Source: Flavobacterium sp.
GTDB taxonomy: Bacteria > Bacteroidota > Bacteroidia > Flavobacteriales > Flavobacteriaceae
Length of the DNA: 57,583 nt
Assembly (NCBI RefSeq): GCF_017985075.1
Contig: NZ_JAGNYF010000009.1
Location: 1-57,583 of the forward strand
Direction: 5' to 3'
Shown here piece by piece: positions 43,861-52,030 of this stretch (positions are counted from its first letter, which is position 1; each line of letters begins with the position of its first letter). A program made the translations under genes and the position numbers. The notes beneath the pieces were generated by a model. It saw only the letters and a program-made list of their open reading frames with translations. It was not told where the DNA came from and made no database searches.

Positions 43861-44700
43861 CTAAGGAATGTACTTTTTCTCAAAATTAGGTTTTCGTTTT
43901 TCCAAGAACGCATTTCTACCTTCTACAGCTTCTTCGCTCATATAGGCCAATCGTGTGGCTTCACCAGCAAAAACTTGTTGTCCCACCATACCGTCATCGG
44001 TTAAATTCATAGCGAATTTTAACATTCTGATAGACATTGGCGATTTACCTAATATTTCTTGCGCCCATTCGTAAGCAGTTGATTCTAATTCAGTGTGCGG
44101 AATTACAGCATTTACCATACCCATTTCGTAGGCCTCTTGTGCTGAGTAGTTTCTACCTAAAAAGAAAATTTCTCTTGCTTTTTTCTGTCCTACCATTTTG
44201 GCTAAATATGCTGAACCATAGCCGCCATCAAAACTGGTTACATCAGCATCCGTTTGTTTAAAAATGGCGTGTTCTTTACTTGCTAAAGTTAAATCGCATA
44301 CGACGTGCAAACTATGTCCGCCACCAACAGCCCAACCCGGAACCACAGCAATAACTGCTTTTGGCATAAAACGAATTAAACGTTGTACTTCTAATATATT
44401 TAATCGGTGATAGCCGTCTTCGCCTACATACCCTTGCTTGCCTCTTGCTTTTTGATCGCCACCACTACAAAAACTCCAAATTCCGTCTTTTGAAGAAGGT
44501 CCTTCTGCAGATAATAAAACCACTCCAATAGAAGTATCTTCGTGGGCATCTTTAAAAGCATCTAATAATTCGGCAGTTGTTTTTGGTCGGAATGCATTTC
44601 GCACATCAGGTCTGTTGAAGGCAATACGCGCTACACCATCACATTTTTTATACGTGATATCTTCGTACTCTTTTACGATTTTCCAGTTGATAGTTGACAT
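43861..44700 (-). CDS. menB: 1,4-dihydroxy-2-naphthoyl-CoA synthase
   Basis: The 279-residue crotonase-fold enzyme starts at the ATG giving MSTINWKIVKEYED; the TTG two codons earlier is not needed. Conserved blocks are FRPKTTAELLDAF, WSFCSGGDQKARG, VPGWAVGGGHSLHVVCDLTL (oxyanion hole) and DADVTSFDGGYGSAYLAK. It cyclises o-succinylbenzoyl-CoA to DHNA-CoA. With menC and menA it covers three steps of menaquinone synthesis; menD, menE and menF are outside the window. Confidence 0.95.
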   Translation of the reverse strand: MSTINWKIVKEYEDITYKKCDGVARIAFNRPDVRNAFRPKTTAELLDAFKDAHEDTSIGVVLLSAEGPSSKDGIWSFCSGGDQKARGKQGYVGEDGYHRLNILEVQRLIRFMPKAVIAVVPGWAVGGGHSLHVVCDLTLASKEHAIFKQTDADVTSFDGGYGSAYLAKMVGQKKAREIFFLGRNYSAQEAYEMGMVNAVIPHTELESTAYEWAQEILGKSPMSIRMLKFAMNLTDDGMVGQQVFAGEATRLAYMSEEAVEGRNAFLEKRKPNFEKKYIP

Positions 44701-44830
44701 TTTCAATATTTTTTATCAAAAATACTTCAAAAATACTTTAATTTGCAAAAGCAGATGACATTTTTATAAAATCGTACTTAATTAATATTTTGAGAATGTG
44801 ATTTGCCCTAAAAAAACAGTAAAACAATAG

Positions 44831-45259
44831 ATGAAATACAAATCGGACTTTAGTAAAATTAATTTCTTTATACCCTTATTTCCTGCAGTACTCGTGTCGC
44901 TTATTGCTTTTTTATCTGGAGATTCTATTGAAATGGTTTTGGCGCCTATTGGTATTCTAATTTTGTTTCCAAGTGTGTTAATTACAGTAACATTTTTCAC
45001 TACCTATTACGAAATTCAAGAAAACGTATTGGTTGTTTCTATGTTTTTTTACAAAACAAAAATTAAAATTTCAGAAATTAAAAACATAAAATATTCCAAT
45101 TCTATAATGAAAACAAATTTTTACAAACCAGGCTTTCATCACAGAGGTATTGAAATTGTTTATCACAAATACGACGACATATTTATATCACCAATCAACA
45201 GAGACCAATTTATTGAGCAGTTAATCGAACAAAATCCAACTATAGAAATCAGAAAATAA
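44831..45259 (+). CDS. PH-like domain membrane protein
   Basis: The 142-residue protein has two N-terminal membrane helices (INFFIPLFPAVLVSLIAFL, GILILFPSVLITVTFFT). A cytoplasmic bacterial PH-like domain follows: YEIQENVLVVSMFFYKTKIKI, SEIKNIKYSNSIMK, HRGIEIVYHKYDDIFISP and a C-terminal helix QFIEQLIEQNP. The family is uncharacterised. Its stop overlaps the start of the serine hydrolase gene by one base, so the two are likely coupled. Confidence 0.7.
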   Translation: MKYKSDFSKINFFIPLFPAVLVSLIAFLSGDSIEMVLAPIGILILFPSVLITVTFFTTYYEIQENVLVVSMFFYKTKIKISEIKNIKYSNSIMKTNFYKPGFHHRGIEIVYHKYDDIFISPINRDQFIEQLIEQNPTIEIRK

Positions 45260-46449
45260 TGAGAATACGCCTTACACTCTTATCACTTATTTTATTTACA
45301 CTTTCTTGCAAAGACAATGCATCGGAATTTTCAAAAAAAAATGGCACACAACAAGACCAAAGCGACTTTTTTGTAGCATTTAACGAATTAGATTCTGCGT
45401 ATTGCGAGAAACAAAAAAACGAAATCAGTTACCAATACAACAAATTAATTAACAAAGGTGATTTCTACGGTCAGTTTTTAGTGGCAAAAAACGGAAAAAT
45501 CTTGTTTGAAGATTATCAAGGGTTTGCTTACAAAGAAAAAGACGATAAAAACGGAAAAAATAAGCCCATTCATATCGCTTCTGTAAGTAAAGTTTTAACG
45601 GCAGCGGTTATTTTAAGAATGGTTGACCAAGAAAAAATTGGTTTAGACGATAAAGTTTCCAACTACTTAGAAGGTTTTTATCATAAAGATATTACGGTAA
45701 GAATGTTATTAAATCACCGAAGCGGCTTGCGTCATTATGGTTATTTTATTGAACGAGATGTGAAATGGGACCGTTCAAAACGCATCACCAATCAAGATAT
45801 TTTAAAGTTAATTAATTCTGGAAAAATTCATTTAGAAAGTAAACCAGGAACGCGATTTGCCTATTGCAACACCAACTATTCTTTATTAGCGCTTATTATT
45901 GAAAAGGTTTCTGGAATGCGTTATCACGAAGCGATGAACGAACTACTTTTTAAACCCTTAGGAATGAAAAACACGTTTGTATTTGACTACGAAAAACACC
46001 ACGACACCGTAAGTCAAACTTATAAATCGAATCGATTACGCCTAGCTTTTGACCATTTGGATTTGGTTTATGGCGATAAAAACATTTATTCAACAGCACG
46101 CGATTTATTAAAGTTTGATTTAGCCACGTATTCAGATAACTTTTTTAGCGAAAAACTAAAGAAAGAAATTTTTAAAGGATACAGTTACGAATCGAAAGGT
46201 GAAAAAAATTACGGATTAGGCATTCGTTTACGTGAATGGAAAGAAGCACCAACTCTAACCTATCATAACGGTTGGTGGCACGGAAATACCTCATCGTATA
46301 TTACTCAAAAAACAGATACATTAACCATTATTGCATTGTCAAATAAAATGACTTACAACACCTATAAAACTAAAAAGTTTATTGCGTTATTTAACCCTAA
46401 ATATCCTGTAAAACTGGATAATAATGATGTAGGTGGTGCTAATGAATAA
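45259..46449 (+). CDS. Serine hydrolase lipoprotein, class C beta-lactamase fold
   Basis: The 396-residue protein has lipobox LFTLSC (C17). Catalytic motifs are SVSK (108-111) in HIASVSKVLTAA, YCN in FAYCNTNYSLLALI and HNG in YHNGWWHGNTSS. The fold includes penicillin-binding proteins, esterases and D-aminopeptidases; a true beta-lactamase is unlikely given the lipoprotein location. It is coupled to the PH-like membrane protein gene and converges on the DUF3570 gene with a three-base gap. Confidence 0.85.
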   Translation: MRIRLTLLSLILFTLSCKDNASEFSKKNGTQQDQSDFFVAFNELDSAYCEKQKNEISYQYNKLINKGDFYGQFLVAKNGKILFEDYQGFAYKEKDDKNGKNKPIHIASVSKVLTAAVILRMVDQEKIGLDDKVSNYLEGFYHKDITVRMLLNHRSGLRHYGYFIERDVKWDRSKRITNQDILKLINSGKIHLESKPGTRFAYCNTNYSLLALIIEKVSGMRYHEAMNELLFKPLGMKNTFVFDYEKHHDTVSQTYKSNRLRLAFDHLDLVYGDKNIYSTARDLLKFDLATYSDNFFSEKLKKEIFKGYSYESKGEKNYGLGIRLREWKEAPTLTYHNGWWHGNTSSYITQKTDTLTIIALSNKMTYNTYKTKKFIALFNPKYPVKLDNNDVGGANE

Positions 46450-46452
46450 GAG

Positions 46453-47898
46453 TTACTGATTTACAAATTTGAATGCAATCGTAGCAATATTCGCATTTAA
46501 ACCATCAGTTCTTTCGTAATGATTGAATCTGAAATCGATATTTTTTAAACCAAATTTCCAAATTTTTGCAGCGGTAAATATGTCGGTATACGTAAATCCG
46601 GCGCCATATTGGTTGGCGTTAAATGTAGACAAATCAAAATCTGAAGTATAGAATTTTTCCGTAGAAAGATGTTGTTCAAAAGGCGCAAAATATTTAGACT
46701 GCATCTGCGTATAATATCTATACATTGGAAAAATGGTAAATTTATCAGATACTTTCACAGGAATTTCAATAGAAGCCGTATGTGCTTGTATGTCCCAATC
46801 GTCAGAATAATAGCGGTAATACGTTCTAAAAACGACTCTCTCGTTTAAGTAATAATTTAATCGTGCGCCAATTGGCAATTTAAAACGAGTGTTTGGTAAG
46901 CGTTCAATATCATCCGCTAAGCGATACACATCACTATTTGAAGGGTTTTCGTAATTAGAAATACTTGCAGAATTTCCAATATAATAATTGGGTTTATCTG
47001 CAAAATAGATTCTATGATACGGTGTGGATAACATTCCATCTTGTTTTAAGATATCGAAAAATACAGAAAACTGAAACTTTTTGGTTAACACTTGAGAGAA
47101 ACCAACAGAGGCCGAATACGAGTTTCTGCCCACAGCACTCCATTTTGAGAACGTATTTGGTAAATAAGCCGAAGAAATAGCACCACTTTGATTGTATACC
47201 GTTACACCAGCAAAATAACCATTACTCTGAAAACCAGAGCCAAATTTACCAAACTCACTCAATTCGGTTGGATAAATTGGGCGCCATTGGTCTAAATAAG
47301 CATTGACTTTTAAGGACACTTCTGAATTTTTATCATTAAATAATTTCGAAATGCCTCCTCCAAAACCTATTGAAGTATAATCATATTCATTTGAAAACGC
47401 CACATCGGCATTCCAAATTAAATTTCTATCGTCGCTACTATGACTGTAATTGGCATTTATGGCAGCCAACACATCACTTTGTGACGCACCAGAAGACGCT
47501 TGCCAAGGCGAACCTGTCGGACCTGCAGCCAATGCAGCAGCAGCTACTCTATCGTCATCATCTCCACCACCACCTCTGGAAGCCCCTGAAGCATTAAACG
47601 GATTGATATTACTTGACGAAGCTGATGTATATGCAGAAATTCCGCTATCAATTGTCAAAACATCATCGTCATTTAAAGGCATAGCAATTACTATGTTGGC
47701 TGTAGCATTGGTTAATTTTTCAGAACCAATTCCACCACCTACAGAAGAATGCGTACCATCTTGTTTGTAATAACTGGATAAAAAATCGATTTCAGTAGTT
47801 TCTAAAACACGTTTTTTAAATACAATGGTGGTGTCTTTTTTTTGTTGCGCGTACGATAAAAACGTACATAAACTTAGGGCGAATACTATTTTTTTCAT
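46453..47898 (-). CDS. DUF3570 outer-membrane barrel-like protein
   Basis: The 481-residue protein has a signal peptide (IVFALSLCTFLSYAQ). The region from about 60 onwards is a series of amphipathic strands with aromatic ends (YTSASSSNIN, VAFSNEYDYTSIGFGGGISK, YYRYYSDDWDIQ), ending TIAFKFVNQ as in outer-membrane barrels. A flexible glycine/aspartate-rich segment (RGGGGDDDDR, 108-117) is flanked by two SGAS tetrads (104-107, 136-139). It is the last gene of a thioredoxin, ApbE, DUF4266, DUF3570 operon, a combination suggesting a flavin- or redox-linked envelope system. The barrel's role is unknown. Confidence 0.85.
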   Translation of the reverse strand: MKKIVFALSLCTFLSYAQQKKDTTIVFKKRVLETTEIDFLSSYYKQDGTHSSVGGGIGSEKLTNATANIVIAMPLNDDDVLTIDSGISAYTSASSSNINPFNASGASRGGGGDDDDRVAAAALAAGPTGSPWQASSGASQSDVLAAINANYSHSSDDRNLIWNADVAFSNEYDYTSIGFGGGISKLFNDKNSEVSLKVNAYLDQWRPIYPTELSEFGKFGSGFQSNGYFAGVTVYNQSGAISSAYLPNTFSKWSAVGRNSYSASVGFSQVLTKKFQFSVFFDILKQDGMLSTPYHRIYFADKPNYYIGNSASISNYENPSNSDVYRLADDIERLPNTRFKLPIGARLNYYLNERVVFRTYYRYYSDDWDIQAHTASIEIPVKVSDKFTIFPMYRYYTQMQSKYFAPFEQHLSTEKFYTSDFDLSTFNANQYGAGFTYTDIFTAAKIWKFGLKNIDFRFNHYERTDGLNANIATIAFKFVNQ

Positions 47899-47907
47899 CT
47901 TTATAAA

Positions 47908-48117
47908 TTAATTACAACCGCAACCACCACCCGATTTTCCACCATTGGCACCAGCAGCCGCTTCACGATACACTTGAAAAGACGTTTCGTAACGTTCTGA
48001 AGCACGAGCAGATAATTTCATATCTACATCGTTGATTTTTTCTTTTTCGTACTCTTTAACCGAATTACACGATTGGAAAACCAAAAGCAACACGGATAAT
48101 TTTAAAAACTTTCTCAT
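47908..48117 (-). CDS. DUF4266 small lipoprotein
   Basis: The 69-residue protein has a short signal peptide with lipobox LVFQSC (C17). It continues KEYEKEKINDVDMKLSARAS and ends in a glycine/cysteine tail GGKSGGGCGCN. The DUF4266 family is found next to DUF3570 and ApbE genes. The CGC tail could bind metal or form a disulfide, substrate for the thioredoxin-like protein two genes upstream. That is inference. It is nine bases upstream of the DUF3570 gene. Confidence 0.82.
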   Translation of the reverse strand: MRKFLKLSVLLLVFQSCNSVKEYEKEKINDVDMKLSARASERYETSFQVYREAAAGANGGKSGGGCGCN

Positions 48118-48152
48118 ATTTTATTTATTTACAAACCAATTAAGGAGTGCTT

Positions 48153-49136
48153 TTATTCATATTTTTTAATGTCAATTCCTTTTGAAGTAAAAATTTTACC
48201 TTTATCATCCACAATGATGCACTCAATGCCTTTTAGTTGATTGATTAAGTTCAACCCTACCTCTACACCCAACACAAAAACACCCGTTGCCAACGCATCT
48301 GCAATTTCTGTTTGTTTAGCAAAAACCGAAACACTTACTATGCCAGTTGCTGGATATCCAGAACGCGGGTCAATTATGTGCGAATAGCGAATGTTGTTAA
48401 ACGTGACATATTTTTCATAACTCCCAGACGTCTCCACAGCGCTATCAACCAACGGAAACGTAGCGAATACTTTATTTTTATTTACTGGATTAACAATACC
48501 AACCGTCCAAGGTTTGCCATCGATTTGACTTCCCCAAGTGTTTATATCTCCCGAAACATTTACAATTCCGGCAGTACAACCTTTGGCTTGAAGTACTTCT
48601 TTCACTTTATCGGCAATGTATCCCTGACCAATACCGCCAAGTCCTAATTTCATACCTGAATTTTTAAGGAAAATCGTTTTGTTTTTGGTGTCTAAAATTA
48701 TTTTTTCGTAACCAATTCGTTCTACTGATTTTTTAATAGCTTCAGGCGAAGGCATTTCTTTCATCGAACCATCAAATTTCCAAATCTTATCCATTGACGC
48801 ATACGAAATATCGAAAGCACCATCGGTTAATTTTGATATTTTAAGGGCACGTTCTACCAATTCAAATACTTCATTATTGACTTTAATAGGCACTATACCT
48901 GCATTCTGATTTACTTGTGAAATTTGTGTAGTCGGAATCCAATCTGAAATTAAATTTTCAATTCGTTTTACTTCATTTACAGCTAAATTGACATAAAAAT
49001 TTCCTTCAACCGTGTCTTTGGCTACTACAGTAATTTCAAACGGACTGCCCAATAAAGCATACTTTTTCTTGTGCGTAATTTGAGAAAAAGCAGTTAAGGT
49101 TCCTAAAAACAAAAAGAGACAAAATTTCAATTTCAT
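48153..49136 (-). CDS. apbE: FAD:protein FMN transferase (ApbE family)
   Basis: The 327-residue secreted enzyme has a signal peptide (FCLFLFLGTLTAFSQ) and the ApbE blocks GAFDISYASMDKIWKF, KLGLGGIGQGYIADKV, GIVNVSGDINTWG, ETSGSYEKY, YSHIIDPRSGYPA and ADALATGVFVLG. ApbE transfers FMN from FAD to a Ser or Thr in substrate proteins outside the cytoplasm. Its substrate is not obvious among classic FMN-binding domains here, so the adjacent DUF3570 protein with SGAS tetrads is a candidate. It overlaps the thioredoxin gene by one base. Confidence 0.92.
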   Translation of the reverse strand: MKLKFCLFLFLGTLTAFSQITHKKKYALLGSPFEITVVAKDTVEGNFYVNLAVNEVKRIENLISDWIPTTQISQVNQNAGIVPIKVNNEVFELVERALKISKLTDGAFDISYASMDKIWKFDGSMKEMPSPEAIKKSVERIGYEKIILDTKNKTIFLKNSGMKLGLGGIGQGYIADKVKEVLQAKGCTAGIVNVSGDINTWGSQIDGKPWTVGIVNPVNKNKVFATFPLVDSAVETSGSYEKYVTFNNIRYSHIIDPRSGYPATGIVSVSVFAKQTEIADALATGVFVLGVEVGLNLINQLKGIECIIVDDKGKIFTSKGIDIKKYE

Positions 49137-49570
49137 TAGTTTACCATCGCATTTAAAAGTTGCACATATTCTGTAGGTGATACGTTCTTATAGCCAGTAA
49201 TTCCTAATACTTTACCCGTAGCGTCTAACAAAACTACCAATGGGAAATTACCTTCTTTATTATATTTTTCGGCTAATTTTTTATTACTTTCTGTTTGTGC
49301 TTCAGATAAAGCATTTCCCTTTTTCTTTGGAAAATCTGCTTTTAACAATACCCATTTCTTTTCTGCTTCAGTTTTAAAAACATCAGATTGAAAAATAGTC
49401 CTGTCTAATTTTATACAAGGTGCACACCAATCAGATCCAGAAAAAACCAAAAGAATATTTTTATTCGAAGATATTGCTTCCGTTTTGGCCGAATCTAAAG
49501 AAGTAGTCCAATTTTGAGCAAAAGACAGTGAAGCTGAAAATATAAATGCAAATAGAATTATTTTTTTCAT
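49136..49570 (-). CDS. Periplasmic thioredoxin-fold protein
   Basis: The 144-residue protein has a signal peptide (IILFAFIFSASLSFAQ) and the redox motif CAPC in FSGSDWCAPCIKLDR near 45-59. EGNFPLVVLLDATGKVLG carries the cis-proline region. The DsbD-gamma/thioredoxin-7 type fold suggests reduction or oxidation of envelope thiols. It is the first gene of the ApbE/DUF4266/DUF3570 operon, and the cysteine tail of the DUF4266 lipoprotein is a plausible partner. A TATATTTG element lies 37 bases upstream on its strand (49607-49614). Confidence 0.87.
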   Translation of the reverse strand: MKKIILFAFIFSASLSFAQNWTTSLDSAKTEAISSNKNILLVFSGSDWCAPCIKLDRTIFQSDVFKTEAEKKWVLLKADFPKKKGNALSEAQTESNKKLAEKYNKEGNFPLVVLLDATGKVLGITGYKNVSPTEYVQLLNAMVN

Positions 49571-49743
49571 GGCTTTTAAGAATTGTTTAATGTTTTATTT
49601 ATAACACAAATATACGAATTTTATTGTTTGACTGCTTTATTCTAATGTTATTTTTTTGTTATGTAATTACATTATAAAAGGGTTCAGAAAATTAATAAGC
49701 AAGAATAAAAGAAAATTTGCTAATTTTGCAAAAAAAAGAAACC

Positions 49744-50331
49744 ATGATTTTACCTATATACGGATATGGCGAAGCTGTTTTAAGAAAAGTTTGCGAAGAC
49801 ATTACACCAGAGTATCCAAACTTAACCGAAACATTAAGCAATATGTATGAAACCATGTACAATGCTTATGGCGTAGGTTTGGCAGCACCTCAAGTAGGTT
49901 TAGCCATCCGATTATTTGTAATTGACACTACCCCATTTGCAGATAGCGACGAAGTTACTAAAGAGGAATCCGAACAATTAAAAGGGTTCAAACAAACGTT
50001 TATTAATGCTAAAATTTTAAAAGAAGAAGGTGAAATTTGGGCATTTAATGAAGGTTGTTTAAGTATTCCCGATGTGCGTGAAGACGTTTTGCGTCATGAA
50101 ACCGTTACTATTGAATATTACGATGAAAACTTCGAAAAAAAAACAGAAGTTTACAACGGATTGATTGCTAGAGTAATACAACACGAATACGATCATATTG
50201 AAGGCGTTTTATTTACCGACCATTTATCTATGTTAAAGAAAAAATTAGTAGGTAAGAAACTTCAAAATATTATGGAAGGCAAAGCCAGACCCGATTATAG
50301 AATGAAATTTGCCAACTTAAAAATCAAATAA
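49744..50331 (+). CDS. def: Peptide deformylase
   Basis: The 195-residue enzyme starts at the ATG giving MILPIYGYGEAVLRK; a TTG nine codons upstream overlaps the promoter-like TAATTTTG (49721-49728). The three deformylase motifs are intact: GVGLAAPQVGL near 41-51, EGCLSIPDVRE near 108 and QHEYDHIEGVLF near 146, with the metal-binding HExxH equivalent. It removes N-formyl groups from new proteins. It is followed by the DUF5606 gene. Confidence 0.95.
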   Translation: MILPIYGYGEAVLRKVCEDITPEYPNLTETLSNMYETMYNAYGVGLAAPQVGLAIRLFVIDTTPFADSDEVTKEESEQLKGFKQTFINAKILKEEGEIWAFNEGCLSIPDVREDVLRHETVTIEYYDENFEKKTEVYNGLIARVIQHEYDHIEGVLFTDHLSMLKKKLVGKKLQNIMEGKARPDYRMKFANLKIK

Positions 50332-50372
50332 ATCGGACCTAAAAATTTTATGTTTTATTTTGGATTTTCAAA

Positions 50373-50403
50373 TTGGAAATTCATTTTTTAAAATATATAT
50401 TTG
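50373..50403 (+). promoter_or_regulatory. Promoter of the DUF5606 gene
   Basis: TTG (50373-50375) and TATATTTG (50396-50403) are spaced by 20 bases, a full consensus match. The TTG could be mistaken for a start codon; reading it as a -33 box supports the ATG at 50427. Confidence 0.7.
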
Positions 50404-50426
50404 CGACCATAAAAAAACAAAAAACT

Positions 50427-50849
50427 ATGAGTTTTCAAAAAATATTAGCCATTTCTGGAAAGCCAGGATTATACGAATTAAAAGTACAAACCCGTTCAGG
50501 ATTTGTGGCAGAATCCTTATTAGATGGTAAAAAAATTACTGTAGGATTAAGAAGTAACGTAAGTTTATTATCTGAAATTGCCGTGTTTACTTATAATGAA
50601 GAAGTAAAACTAATTGATATTTTTAAATCAATAGCTACCAAAGAAAACGGAGAAGCTACTATTTCGCACAAAGAAACAGACGACAAATTAAAAAGCTATT
50701 TCCGTGAAATTTTACCAGAATATGACGAAGACCGTGTATACACTTCGGATATTAAAAAAATATTCAATTGGTATAATATTTTACAACCTAAGGGCTATGT
50801 GACTTTAGATGCTTTAAATGCAGAAGTAAAAGAAGAAACCGCTGAATAA
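50427..50849 (+). CDS. DUF5606 domain protein
   Basis: The 140-residue protein begins MSFQKILAISGKPGLYELKV, continues with VGLRSNVSLLSEIAVFTYNE and ends with a helix-rich part including YDEDRVYTSDIKKIFNWYNI and YVTLDALNAE. It is conserved in Bacteroidetes, usually beside def and mazG, and uncharacterised. Its location between def and mazG hints at a housekeeping role in translation or nucleotide quality control. A terminator follows. Confidence 0.82.
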   Translation: MSFQKILAISGKPGLYELKVQTRSGFVAESLLDGKKITVGLRSNVSLLSEIAVFTYNEEVKLIDIFKSIATKENGEATISHKETDDKLKSYFREILPEYDEDRVYTSDIKKIFNWYNILQPKGYVTLDALNAEVKEETAE

Positions 50850-50873
50850 GCTTTTTCCATAAAGAAATATAGT

Positions 50874-50909
50874 ATATCCCATTCTTAATTTAGTTTGGGA
50901 TATTTTTTT
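50874..50909 (+). terminator. Terminator after the DUF5606 gene
   Basis: Stem ATATCCCA / TGGGATAT (50874-50881, 50896-50903) with a 14-base loop is followed by TTTTTTT. The repeat tract that opens the accessory region starts 12 bases later. Confidence 0.75.
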
Positions 50910-50920
50910 ATCTTTGACAC

Positions 50921-51129
50921 AAGGGTTTTGGGTATTGGGTAAAGGGTGAAGGGTTAAGAGATAAGTATAAGGCATAAGTCTAAGGTCGAAAGTCAATACT
51001 TTGAAACTTTGCCACTCTGCAACTTTGATACTATAACAAGTCTAAAACTCTAACAATCTAAAAGCTAATCGCTAAAAGCTGAAAGCCATTAAATTTTGAA
51101 TAACCAACAACGAATTTTGAATTTTGAAA
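50921..51129 (-). repeat. Composite repeat tract E (inverted relative to tracts G and H)
   Basis: From the plus strand: GGGTAAAGGGTGAAGGG (complement of the CCCTTTA heptamer), the 13-mer TAAGGCATAAGTC (50968-50980), CTTTGCCACTCTGCAACTTTG (complement of the CAAAGTNN octamer), then TCTAAAACTCTAACAATCTA and finally GAATTTTGAATTTTGAAA. The order and 13-mer match tract H at 54056-54108 in reverse. It fills the gap between the DUF5606 gene and mazG. Confidence 0.75.
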
Positions 51130-51136
51130 TAAAAGA

Positions 51137-51910
51137 ATGAACACAAGAGCCCAACAACTACAAGCCTTTGAAAGATTACTGGATATTATGGACGATTTAC
51201 GTGAGAAATGTCCGTGGGATAAAAAGCAAACGTTAGAAAGCTTGCGTCATCTTACCATAGAAGAAACCTATGAATTAGGTGATGCTATTTTAGATAATGA
51301 TTTACCTGAAATTAAAAAAGAACTGGGCGATTTGTTACTACATATTGTGTTTTATTCCAAAATAGGTTCAGAAACAAATGATTTTGACATTGCCGATGTG
51401 GCCAATAGCATTTGCGAGAAGTTAATAGACCGTCATCCACATATTTATGGCGATGTGGTGGTGGAAAACGAAGAACAAGTAAAACAAAATTGGGAAAAGC
51501 TGAAATTAAAAGAAGGCAGAACTTCGGTGTTAGAAGGTGTACCAAAAAGTTTACCAGCATTAGTAAAAGCCAGCAGAATTCAAGATAAAGTTAAAGGTGT
51601 AGGATTCGATTGGGAAGAAACGCAACAGGTTTGGGAAAAAGTAGAAGAAGAAATTGCCGAATTACAAGTGGAAATAGCCGCTAACAATCAAGATAAAATG
51701 GAAGCCGAATTTGGCGATGTGTTATTCTCTATGATTAACTACGCCCGCTTTTTAAACATCAACCCAGAAGACGCCTTAGAACGCACCAACAAAAAATTCA
51801 TCAAACGCTTTAAGTATTTAGAAAGTAAAGCCAGCACATTAGGCAAATCGTTATCTGATATGACATTAGCCGAAATGGATGTGTTTTGGGAGGAAGCGAA
51901 GAGGGTTTAA
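51137..51910 (+). CDS. mazG: Nucleoside triphosphate pyrophosphohydrolase MazG
   Basis: The 257-residue protein has two MazG helical domains. The N-terminal one shows LREKCPWDKKQTLESLRHL near 16-34, EETYELGDAI and KKELGDLLLHIVFYSKI, the ExxE..ExxD metal set. The C-terminal one shows EEEIAELQVEI and EAEFGDVLFSMINYARFL. MazG hydrolyses NTPs and dNTPs to monophosphates and can lower ppGpp during stress. It sits between two composite repeat tracts. Confidence 0.93.
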   Translation: MNTRAQQLQAFERLLDIMDDLREKCPWDKKQTLESLRHLTIEETYELGDAILDNDLPEIKKELGDLLLHIVFYSKIGSETNDFDIADVANSICEKLIDRHPHIYGDVVVENEEQVKQNWEKLKLKEGRTSVLEGVPKSLPALVKASRIQDKVKGVGFDWEETQQVWEKVEEEIAELQVEIAANNQDKMEAEFGDVLFSMINYARFLNINPEDALERTNKKFIKRFKYLESKASTLGKSLSDMTLAEMDVFWEEAKRV

Positions 51911-52030
51911 GGTGAAGGGTTAAAGGTTAAGGGAAAAATCTAAGAAGTCTAACAATCTAACAATCTAAGAAGTCTAATATGTCTAATATGTCTAAAAATC
52001 TAAGAAATCTAATCCGTCTAAGTAGTCTAT
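51905..52030 (+). repeat. Composite repeat tract F, running into a signal-peptide coding region
   Basis: A short inverted CCCTTTA part (AAGGTGAAGGGTTAAAGG) is followed by about ten TCTAA units spaced 8-9 bases: TCTAAGAAG, TCTAACAA, TCTAATATG and so on. The last five units lie inside the first codons of the serine hydrolase gene at 51979 and encode its basic N-terminus. Confidence 0.8.

Noticed and set aside
44782-45000. Minus-strand ORF opposite the PH-like membrane protein
   Set aside because: It shadows the two membrane helices of the plus-strand gene and lacks a start signal.
47370-47770. Plus-strand ORFs opposite the DUF3570 gene
   Set aside because: They mirror the low-complexity glycine/aspartate-rich stretch and show no signal of their own; DUF3570 with its operon context explains the region.
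50373-50426. Upstream extension of the DUF5606 protein from TTG
   Set aside because: The TTG is the -33 box of a perfect promoter match, so translation starts at the ATG at 50427.
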